In this document: positions 39,201-49,339 of the stretch, one piece after another
How positions within the stretch are numbered: position 1 is the stretch's first letter
How the letters are laid out: each line of letters opens with the position of its first letter
DNA from: Reticulitermes lucifugus
Lineage: Eukaryota; Arthropoda; Insecta; Blattodea; Rhinotermitidae
Length of the DNA stretch: 64,000 nucleotides
Assembly (NCBI GenBank): GCA_026260175.1
Contig: JAKCWW010000631.1
Location: 35,830-99,829, forward strand
Direction of reading: 5' to 3'
The notes under the pieces: generated by a model
What the model was told of the DNA's origin: nothing
The model's database searches: none
Seen by the model: the letters and a program-made list of their open reading frames with translations, nothing else
Translations under genes and position numbers: made by a program

Positions 39201-42200
39201 ACAGAACGTTTAGCACTGTTACATTGGTCAATATGTTCTGGTCGTTCTTTTTCCAACGATGTCTGCTTCAAAATTAATCTTTCCGCACCCTTTTCCTCTT
39301 TATCTATTACAGACGCACTTACGCCAGGCTTTATCTCAGTGACGCCAAAAAACTCTTCAGCCTTAAGGAGCTTCCCACCACCAACAAACGCCCATTTTTC
39401 GGAGTGTGAGTCAACTGGCGATATTTCATTCCCGGCTTCAGCTGCTTCTAATTCCACGGATAAATGAATAACATCCGTTTCGTAGGCATTAGGTTCAGAA
39501 ACAGGAAATGCGTCTTTAGCCTCAACAGAATACTTCACAGAAGCCAGAAGTGGAGATCCTTTCTCTCGCGTGGTATCAATAGTTTCCGCGCCACTAGAGC
39601 ATGTTTCACATATATCACCATCTCTGTTGTACAAATTTGACATTATTTCAGTAACTGGTGGTTCCTTCCCTCCAGAATATTTATCGTTAAATTTCCTTTC
39701 AGCACCTTCCGACTCGTAAGTAGTACTTTCGGTATCCTCCTCACTTGTGCCCTTAATTTTGGGATAAGTTCCCTCTGACTTCGGTTCGGTATATCTAACG
39801 TCTGAAAGTTCATCATTCTCCTGTTTGACAATATTTTCTTTTTCACTCAAGTAACCATGTCGATATTCTTCCGTATGTGACATTTTGGTAGGTTTTCCTG
39901 TAACTTTCCCGTCTCGATGTTTGCCAGTTATATAAGACGATTCTTCGACGACCTTCTTAGGCACTATTGTGAGAGACTTTTCCTGCAGTTTAGCCACCAA
40001 ATCATCTTCCTTCTGGAGGTTGGGTTCTTTTGCGAGAGACTCTTGAGTATCTTCGCCTATAATTCTCTCAGGCAAATCCTCTTCCTTAAACTTATCTACT
40101 GTCACAAATATTTCAAGACTCACTACTAGATCCACTTCTGCCGCACGAATATATTTATCGTCCTTATGAAAAGTCGGGGACACTACACTTGTAGTCACTT
40201 TTTCAAGAAATTCTAAGGCCTTTATGTCATCTACATAACTCCGCTCACACGCTTCTTTACTGGTCGACGCTACTTCCTCAACATACATTTTCTCAACTGC
40301 CGTTTCTGAAGTTGATACAACTTCTGATACATATTCACTTGATGGAGACACCGTCCTGTCATAAACTAACAACAACTCTACTGCCTCGACTCCAATAGCT
40401 TCGACTACCTCCCCTAATTCTTCTTTCATAACAGTGACACAGGGGAGCGATCTCCCTGTCGTCCCAACATTTTCCATTTCTGCCCGAGTCCCTTCTCCGA
40501 TTAAAATTGGGTGCAAACTATCAGCTCCAGTTTCATTCATTTCAAATACATTATGTTCTTTTAACTCTGCTTTCTGCACTACTGCCCCTGTCGGAATTTC
40601 TATGCTATCTATATTTTCGTGACATATTTTATGCGCATCTCCTTCTACGAATATATTACCAGGAATCAAACGTTCAAGAGCCTCCCCATACGAAACTAAC
40701 TCATCTGGAATATAATCCCTAATCTCGTCTGAAGTTGGCACTGCCGGCACTGTTCCTCTCTCAGGAACTAAAGCCTGGATTCCTGTAGCGAGGTTTTCGG
40801 AAGCCTGCTGTGTACTCAACGCCCTTCCAGCGAACAAATTTTCCTCATATGACAAAGAGTCCAAAATAATTTTCGAATCGGATTCCTTCCTAATACATTC
40901 TTCCTCTTTGGAAAGATTCTCGTCACCTTCCTCTACACCCGATACAATTTCCACCTGACTTTCATGTGACGGAGATACGATTTCGGACTTAACAACGAAA
41001 TGTGCCTTTTCAACAGACTCCTGACTTCCAACGTACCTCTCTATTTTAGGTTTCGTGGTCACAGAAAATTCACTGCTTTCGACTGCAGGAATGCCTCTAA
41101 ACGGAATTCCTGACACGTCCTTCTCATCGCGTGATTCAACATCGGTTTTCACCGCGAACGTTCCTTCCACTGAAATTGAGTCCGTAACTTCTGTATAAAA
41201 ATCTGTAGGCCCACACACTAAACACGGTTTCTCAACAAACAAGGGTTCAACTGCTTTAATTCCATGCAACGAGGTTTCAGGACCTTCTGTCCCTTCGTGA
41301 GAAATGATATCCTTCGCTTCTGGCATTTCAGCAGCCACCTGGTCACACTCCTTAACTTCAGGTTTTGTTCTTTCACCTTTAGAAAACCCATTCTCTTCTG
41401 TCAGAAACTTCCCATCTATTTTACTGTCTCTTTCTTCCTCCGCTACAGCTGCTACTGTTTCAGTCTGAAATTCTACAGTCCCTAATTCCGATATATCGTC
41501 GCCCCCAACCGTTTCAGCTGCTAACACGTTTCCCCTTCCCGTGTCTGTAGTAACAATATAATCTCTCGTCTCATCTATCTGTACACTTACAGCTGCAATC
41601 GTCTCGCTAAAAATTTCTTTCACAGGCACGTCCGATTTCAATTTTTTTTCTTTAATTAAAAACGTTTCCTCTTCCTTTCCATAATCCCCTTTTTCGTTCT
41701 GAAGCAAAGTCTGAGGCGCGTCATCTAGACGATTGCCACTAATCGTTATCTCTGGACACTTCTGTGCAATGGTAACTGGTTTTTTTTCCGCACTTTCTCT
41801 CTCCAGAACACGTCTCCCTTCAAAATTCACTTCATGTTCCGTAATACATTTATCATCAACTTTAGGTTCAGATTTATCCACCAACTCTTCTATCGAAACC
41901 AGTTTCCCAAAAACACCTTCTTCCAAAACAAACTGTCTTGCATCGGATATAGTAGAAGCCAGTTCAAGTGCGGGGATTTCGGTCATGAGTATATCTATTT
42001 CAGATTCACGACTCTTCGAGACTGTTTCGACTACCAGCTTCTGTTCTTTTGTCACCACCTCTGCAATCCAACTATCATGAACTACATATTCGTCAGCTGT
42101 TTCGGTATAGGGTGGCTGCAATTCCCCTACGGTAACGGAAGCAGAACCTCCGTCAGACAATAATGACAGAGGTTCAGTGGTGTCTACTATAACAGACACT

Positions 42201-45200
42201 TCTCCCCCTTCAACGACCTCCTGTTCTACGAAGGCAGCTTCTTTCATTTCTGTTGGAAATATTTTAGGCTTAGTCAAGAAATTTGTTTCCTCTATCGTTT
42301 CCTTTTTACGTTCGGTGGTTTCATGTCTTTCCATGCCTATTTCTTTAAACGATTGTGCCGCGGCTTCATTAACTGACACGTCTTTCTGTACTTCGAAACC
42401 TGTTTGCACAGGCTTCAGTTCAGCAATATTTTGCAGGGATGAAACTAGGGCGGCGCTTTCTTCAAAAGTTTCAATTTGAGGTCCACTTTCTCTAGTCAGT
42501 GATCCTATTATTTTTCCTTCGTAAATATTCTCCTCCACTTCCTTTTTATTTTTCTCGAAATCCAACTTTTCTGCATCCATTAAACACACAAGGTCCTCAG
42601 TCGCTCGTAATGTTTCACCCACTACTTTCTCGGCTATGTGTACTTGAGTGACATGTTCTATAATCGGGCGTCCGAAACGTTCTACTCTGGCAAATTTCAA
42701 TGGTTCGACTAAAATCTGTCCTTTATTCTCTTCAACGAATAGTCCACCCGTCGACCCGATAGTTTCCTTTGCAGGAGATTTGCAGGCAAGATCCTGAACA
42801 ATATTAACTCCCTCGGTTACAGTATCCGGATCTGTTTCTTCTCCCGTAACAGTGGCAGAAGTCAGCACCTTTCCTACTAACTCAAATATTTCACCCTTCT
42901 TTACCTGAATATCAGGTTCTTCAATCGAAATCATACCCACTATATCTGCCTCAATGTCTGACCTCATTTGGATACCTGGTTCCTTTATCTCTCCTTCGTC
43001 CACCACTCTTGATGCTGACACGGTTGTCTTCTCAATTACCTCTGATTCTGGGAACACTTCATCTCCCACACTAGTTCCATCTCCATCTACATGCTTCTCC
43101 TTCAGAACCATTGTTACACGATCCTCTTTTTTTACATCTTCTTTCTCCATAACAGGCTGGCTCACGTCTGCTAAAGTTGTTGGTTCCTCAACGCTCTGAC
43201 TCTCAGGTAAAAATGGTTCCATCTGTCTTTCAAAGAATTTCAAATCTGCCTTGCCCATCACAATACCACTTTCCAACAATCCCTTCTCAAATAAAACCAC
43301 AGGCCCTGGGACCTCTGCAGCTAAATATTTAATAAGTTCATCACCACCATAATCTTTTTCTTCGTCTCCTCCTCCTTCTTCGGAAGTTACATCGTGAAAA
43401 GTTTCTTCTGCGCGATTTTCAAGACACACTTCACTTTCCTTTGACTGACATAGAGGAATGCGAACAGGAGAAACAAATTCATCGTCCTCAATGACAAATT
43501 TCGGCCTAGCGCATTCGTCATCCATAGAGAATATACAACTAACAGAGGTTCCACTATCTTTCTCAGAAACAACTGTTCTTTCAGGTTCCACAGATTTTTC
43601 GATATCCTTTTCTATAGTCTCTTTTTCCACTGCAACTGTTTTCGAAACTTCAACACGAAATGCTTTGGGTTCAAACACAGAAAACGGTTCATCTCTTACA
43701 ACGTATAGAACTGCTTCCGCTTCTTCACTTGCGTCTGCAAACCTTTCAATTAATCGTTCATGAACAAAGATCTTCGTTTCTTCCTCAGAATCCTTCGCTT
43801 CCGAATCAGGTTCAGCCTCAGCGGCCAACTTTCCAGCAGCTTTCTCTCTGCTGTCATCTACATCAAGCCAAATATCTTTCGACTCCCATTGCATTAATTC
43901 TGATCTATAAAGCTCCTCCTCAGACTCATATTCCTTGATCCGGAATTCATTATCTCCTATTTCACTTGCACTTTCATTTACAACTAGCCTCTTAGCGGTC
44001 TTTCCTGTATGCATTTCGATTTCAGGATCAAATATTTTGCTTGAGTCTGAAATTTCGTCCTTGGAAACCATCCTTTCTTTTATTTCCAATCTCTCCTTCG
44101 ATTGATCAATCACTAAAGCCTCAATCTCCTGTGTCGGTTCTTTTACGTTACGCCTGTCAATAAGCTCATCCGCTTGTACTTCTTCGGCTTCCATTTTCTC
44201 AACGATTTCCTCTTCACCAATCATGTAATTTATCGCCACTTTGTCTTGAATATCAATTCTTTCAGCTTCCGTTGTACAGACCTTCATTCCATCCTCAAAT
44301 ATTGTCAAGGACACTTCACTTATATCTGTTTCTCTGGTTCCGATTTCGAATACCCTTTGCTCTTCTACCAGTCGTCTCTCTCCTGCAAAAATTTCGTTCT
44401 TCATCTCAGTCACCTCAACTTCCTCATCGTCACCAGATGCTGCGGGTTTCATTTCCTTCACGGATGCTTCCCTGTAAAACAATCTTTCAACGTCATGTAC
44501 TTCAACACCGCCATCTTGCGCCATAATATATTCCACTGCCTCGTCTTTAAACGGGAGATCTAAAACTTCAGAGATTTCGGACATAAATGCAGTATCTGGC
44601 TCAAATTTATTCGATAATTCCTCAACCACCAATACCTCCTGTTCTTCAACTGTATATCCCTTTAATATATCTTCCTCGGACTCTTCTTTACTAGTCAACC
44701 GTTCCTCTTCGACACGCGAATTCTCCACAGCCTCTCCTGCATCTGATACGAATTTTACTACCGTTGGCTTTGACAGAGGTTCAGCTATCTGTGCCTTAGC
44801 ATCGGCTTTCACTTCGACAAATTTCGAAATCTCTACAGCAGTTTCTTTATGATCGGATACAGAAGATTGATCCCGTCCTACATCTGCCAAAAACGGAATT
44901 CCTTCACCTTCACGTTCTCGGATTTCACAAACATCTTCACCTGCCTCTTTGCATATTTTCTCCACCACTTTCTCAACTGAATCTTCCGTTTTGTCCCCCA
45001 CAACCATTCTCTCACATTCTAGTTCAGGAGGGATCTCCGGCACCGTCGATTTTTTCTCAGTGTCAGTTTTTTTTATCGCAGGATACATTACACCGGTTTC
45101 ATAATCCTCCTGTTTGTTCACCGCGTCCTTCCCGTCTACTATCAGAGTGGAAAGTTCTATCTGCTCAATTCGTCCTTCGACAGATGCTTGTGAAAGTGCC

Positions 45201-48200
45201 CCAATTTCAGTGACACCTTCATTAATCGGTGTTTCAAGAGCTTCTGCGGGTACCACCCTTGCTTCTATTGTCATTGCCTCTTCCGCTTCTTCAGTAATAA
45301 GTTCATCATGAAGTGCGTTGGTCATTTTTGACAAGCGGTATTCCTCTAAATGCTCTTCTCCCTGTCCACTTCCACCTTTCTCGGTAAATCCTTTTTGCTC
45401 AGTTATGTCAGGGGTCAGCTGTTTCCAGTCAGTTGCAAAAGCAATTTCCGCTACACTGGCCTCCGTGTGCACTTTATCAGCCTCTATTTCCGCAGTCGCC
45501 ATTTTAGTTATAATTAGAAGTTCCAATTCCGTTTTCTCTATCACATTCTCTTCCACCATAAGTCTCTTCTCCTCTCTATCAATCAGAGCTCCTGCAATAC
45601 TTTCATGAACAATTTCAGTTTCCTTTTCCTCCGCGGATTCCTCTCCAGAAACCAAGCTATCAATAACCAGCTCTTTTACTGCTTCGTCTTCTACCACAAC
45701 GAACTGCTTCGCCTCGGGTATTGACACTGGCTCTTTGATTGTACGTCCCTTTTCAAATGTCTCGTCTTTACCTTCCACTGTCTGTAAGGCAGTCTCGAAC
45801 ACGGACTCATTTTGCGGGATCTTTAACTCAGTTGAAGATTCTCTTAACACAACTTGCTCAAGCGCTTTTTCGAGATCACCTTTAGACATGTCACGACCTT
45901 CGACATATTCAACATATTTTATCTCCTGTTCCTTACTAGTTATACATTCCACTTGCATTGCCTTTGTTCCAATTTCAAGATACTCCAGTTTTTCGAGTGT
46001 TTCCGCAGCAGGGAAATCACGTTCGAGTGCTCGTTGAGTGACAATTGTCTTAGCTATCTCTTCTTTTGGATGTCCTTCGTGTGGGTTACTTTGTTCTTGA
46101 TATAAACGCATTTCATCGTTGGCGACCTCCGAATTTGCATGTACATCATTTTCTGATGGTTCTACAGTTGTGCTTGTCTCCCTTATCTGTACATCAAGTT
46201 CGAAAATCCTTAACTGCGAAGTTGGTTCTTTATTGAGCGTAATTTCGTAAGATTCAAGGGTTTGTTTGGTATCAACTAATGGTGACAACCTTTTCAATTC
46301 CGCTATTTCTACGGATGTCAATTCAGGCTGTTCAGTTTCTGACTTTTGTTCAGTTAGTTTCAACATTTCCTTTCTTTCATCTTGGATGTGTTGTCCTATT
46401 GTGATTTCCTTCAGTTTGTCTTCTTGGTTCTCATCGTCTGCAAAATAAACGCCATGCTTCTCTTTGTAACATGAGCTGTCCTCTGACAATAAACATGGCA
46501 TTTGTAAATTATCTGTGTGTATTTCTACCGAAACCATTTCTTCCGCTTGTTCTGAGTGTGTAAGAAATTCTTTTCTACTTGATGATTCTTCCACAAATGT
46601 TATGACTTCTTCAATCTTTTTTAATACTTGTTCCTCGGCCTTTACTAACTGTGTGAGCCGTTCCTCCACCAGAGATGGCCTCACTTTTTCATCTAATTCC
46701 ATGTCAGTGCTAACATACTTGGGCGATAATGGTTTCACTTGTCCCTCGTTCGCAATTCGTTTCTCTATAGTCTGTACAACTTGCGAGACGTAAGGATATG
46801 TATGTTTTTCTTCAGTCTCTGCAGAAGCTCCCTGTGTAATTTGCACATCCCCTTTAGTGAAGACAGGTTCATCAACTGCCATTTTATGTTTAGGTGATGT
46901 GACTTTCTTCTCTGCTGTTTCCTCTGTGTCCTGTTCACTTGACTGCGTAAACATTCTCTGAAGTTCCTTTATTTTAGGCCCAATATGTTTTGGTGTTGTC
47001 GGTACAGATGTTGGTTTGTACGTTTTAACTTCCTGTGCTATCTGTTCGCTGGTTTCCATTGTGTCCATTGATACTTCAGGGGTTGAATCAATCTTATCCC
47101 CTTTCATGGCTCCAGTTTCTTTTCCTTCTCGCAGTTCAACTGATCGAATGTGAAGAGGTTCCTCCTTTGACTTCTTCGCCTCCTTAACAAGGACGTGTTG
47201 CGTCCTCTGCAGGACTCCTTCTTCTAAAAGTCTTATTAGTGCTCTTACATCACCCGAATCCCGCCTCGCGCTTTCATCCGCCCGTTCTTCCACGAGTGGA
47301 CTCTCGCCTTCAGGACAGATAGGGCTCATACTCGCTTCACAAGTATCAACCTTGTCTGTTGAGACGCTAGCCTCTGATGTCTCGATTTGTAGAGGGGAGA
47401 GAGCCACCGATGTAGTGTCCACTTGCTGAAACTCGACTGGACTACACGCGGTGTCACAGTAGTGAGCCAATACAATCTCCTCCTCTAAAAATATAAGCTC
47501 AGTGCTAGGTAATCCAAGCCCTACGTCGTCTGCTTGGATGGGACTCAGACCAGCATCAGTAAGTTCCGCTTCCTCAGCACCAACATCAACAGCTGTGTCA
47601 GAGAGAACGCCGTTGTCAATGTACATCTCGCCTGGAGGTCTCTCAAGAGGACTCGTATTTGTATCAGTTGTTCCTCGTGTTAGACTAATACCGGTGTCAG
47701 TAATGTGGTGTGACGCGCTTTCTTCTGTAGTAGGACTTTCAATTACCGGCGTTCCGGCTGTTTCCAGCGATTCGTAGCGATACACGCTTTTCTTTCCACT
47801 GAATATCACTGTATCTTCCCGTCTGCGTTCTTTGGTCAGCTCCGTCTGTAGCGGTTGGTCCTGTTCTGACACAGGTGGGATGATATAGATATCCCGCCGC
47901 TCTCCTGCTGGTTCTTCCGTTACCTCCGGACTCAGCTCTGCACGGGGGACTCTGGTTGTACCGCCGGTCCCTGCAGTAGCTGTTATCCCAACATCCACAC
48001 GCTCCGATGTCTCCTGTCCACTTGCCTCTCGACGTGTTGTTGTGACACTGATGTGGGACTGTGAGCGGATTGATATTTCTACATCTCTTGCTCCATAGAG
48101 CGTTAGGCGACTCTCAGCTGTAGCGCTAGCTTCTCTTGTACGCACCTCTTTACGCCCTATTACGAGCTCCAATGTTGGAAGTGGGTGATTTGTCTGTCCT

Positions 48201-48963
48201 GCAGCAGCTGATTGAGGCGACGGTTCCGGAGGGGTAGAATTTGGGTTGGGACTAGTAAGCGCTTTTCCTTCGAGAGGACTCGTACTACGATTTATGCGTT
48301 TGCCATCGTTCCCAGCACCGCGCGATTTTCCACCTGCCTCATCCCTACTGCCACCTGCTTGCTTCCTGCCCTCGCCTTTCCGAGATTCCGCGTCTGCTTC
48401 GCTAGGTTCCTCAAATCTGTCGCATTTCTGTTTTCTAGGTATTTCCTTTCCTCCACCTACTCCTCCTGATAATCTCTCAACAGGATGGAAAGACATTCTT
48501 TTCCCTACACATTCCTCTTGAAATTTTATGTTCTCAGCTCGTTTAGAATCTTTTGCTCCCTTCTCCTCTTCAGGAGATCTGACTCTACTGTAAACTGGCA
48601 ATTGATCCGGTCGCATTCTTGGCTCCACATCACTCAGATCAACACTGGTGTGTGTGTCAGTTGCTTCCTCAAGATCTGTGGTGACTTCACTACGAGTGGA
48701 TACTGTCTCTGTGAAGTCATCATCCTCACCCAATTCACTCTCCTCAGCAGAAGCCAGGTCTTTTCTCTCTTCTAACTGCACCACAGTCTCATCAGAAGAT
48801 GTCCTCTGGTGTGTGTATACTGTCGTCTTGGTTCCCATTATCTCTTCCTTGGTCCTCCTGAGGGTAACTTCAGTTGGTGGTGGGGACGTTTCAAGTATAA
48901 ATTGCTCTTGGAATCCATCTGTGTCCAACGAATCATCATCATCTTGTGACGAGGCAGAAGTAA
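18286..48963 (-). CDS. Giant exon (30.7 kb, ~10,200 codons) of a giant, mostly disordered, probably cytoskeletal protein
   Basis: One uninterrupted minus-strand frame. The likely start is an acceptor with the pyrimidine tract ccctcttccgctgccag before TT ACT TCT GCC (phase 1). An in-frame alternative acceptor lies 30 bases upstream (exon base 48993). The open frame extends back to 49171, but its first codon is TTG and that part reads like intron. Order of regions: Ser/Thr/Pro-rich with SP repeats (48.9-47.2 kb); a very long Glu/Val/Ser/Thr/Ile/Lys-rich region of degenerate repeats with FEDG motifs (47-22 kb); a short charged segment RQIKQEVRELKPDLTPTPEG (about 22.05 kb); a basic module (20.5-19.0 kb); an acidic stretch YEDDEEGEEDEAVAAF (18.55 kb); then the donor. 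No transmembrane segment or enzyme motif is seen. Similar giant exons occur in ankyrins (insect Ank2 long forms, vertebrate ANK2/ANK3). Nesprin/Msp300 is an alternative. Coding status is near certain; family identity is only about 0.3. Confidence 0.9.
18530..18592 (-). other. Acidic segment of the giant protein
   Basis: The peptide KFQYEDDEEGEEDEAVAAF has ten acidic residues in a row of twelve. It lies about 80 codons before the giant-exon donor and separates the basic module from the splice junction. Confidence 0.8.
19040..20480 (-). other. Basic Ser/Pro/Lys/Arg-rich module inside the giant exon
   Basis: About 480 residues in which charge reverses compared with the acidic repeats. It runs from QKRSIKSKSKTKTRVQSD to SEAVRRVAVVGG. 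It includes SPVKRRVTTERE, SPSKLPLPKQ, KKQLKISKHTKP, TLKVKVKKRAPELESRR, a Pro-directed stretch SPLSPVPSPESSPSMKS and SSSRAPSPSPSASPVRA. Such basic, Ser/Pro-rich, phosphorylatable stretches are typical of microtubule-binding regions (established for several MAPs and reported for giant ankyrin inserts). The SKLP tetrapeptide in this context resembles an EB-protein SxIP-type motif. The microtubule role here is inference. DNA in this part is the most CpG- and GC-rich of the window. Confidence 0.65.
22946..22969 (-). repeat. Poly-Glu trinucleotide run in the giant exon
   Basis: Repeated ttc on the plus strand encodes a run of seven Glu (FPEEEEEEETDTY). It is a possible source of length variation between alleles. 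Confidence 0.8.
38967..38990 (-). repeat. Poly-Glu trinucleotide run in the giant exon
   Basis: Repeated ctc on the plus strand encodes RMEEEEEEAFIEM. It is an in-frame triplet run that could vary in length. Confidence 0.8.
47270..47720 (-). repeat. Cluster of Ser-Pro repeats near the start of the giant exon
   Basis: Over about 150 residues the protein carries NTSPLERP, AGLSPIQADD, ACSPVEFQ, ALSPLQIETSEAS, ASMSPICPEGE and ESPLVEE. These are SP(L/I/V) cores spaced about 10-40 residues apart in acidic surroundings. A related TSPLEGK occurs about 190 residues earlier. They look like degenerate tandem units and are likely proline-directed kinase sites. Confidence 0.6.
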
Positions 48964-49288
48964 CTGGCAGCGGAAGAGGGTGTGGTGATGACACTAATCC
49001 ATGCACGCGTGTAATAAACATAATAGGAATGAACACAAGAAAATAACAATCGTCACTATTATCACAGGTGTGTGCCCAGCGCAGGAAGGTGAGTCCATTG
49101 TGATAGCTATGAGGCAAGCATCCAGTCATTCTACCACTATTAATGTTACAAGTGCAACATTTCCCACCCAAAAGTATACATTGGGTTTCTTTAATGTTCC
49201 TATCAACATCTCTAAGTGCCTAAGCATTCAAGAATATGGGTCACTGGAACCAGCAGTTCAGCTCCAAAGCGACAATCATGCCACTAAC

Positions 49289-49339
49289 CTGATGCTGTTC
49301 TGCCATGCTGCACTGTCGCACCACACCTCCACATCACTC
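49289..49339 (-). CDS. Candidate 51-nt exon just upstream of the giant exon
   Basis: The minus strand has an acceptor-like ttcctacctacccttag, then GA GTG ATG TGG AGG TGT GGT GCG, ending GCA TCA G at donor CAG/GTTAGTG. Length is 51 nt, phase 1 at both ends, open throughout, encoding VMWRCGATVQHGRTAS. Splicing over the 325-nt gap to 48963 gives ...RTAS-V-TSASSQDDDD. The ATG inside is in frame with the giant exon. With a TATAAG about 30 bases upstream of the exon, this could instead be an alternative first exon. The peptide itself is not distinctive and may be chance. Confidence 0.3.

Noticed and set aside
48964-49171. N-terminal 69 residues of the maximal open frame as the protein start
   Set aside because: The first codon is TTG, the segment is Cys/hydrophobic-rich unlike the rest, and it contains the pyrimidine tract of a good acceptor. 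It reads as intron.
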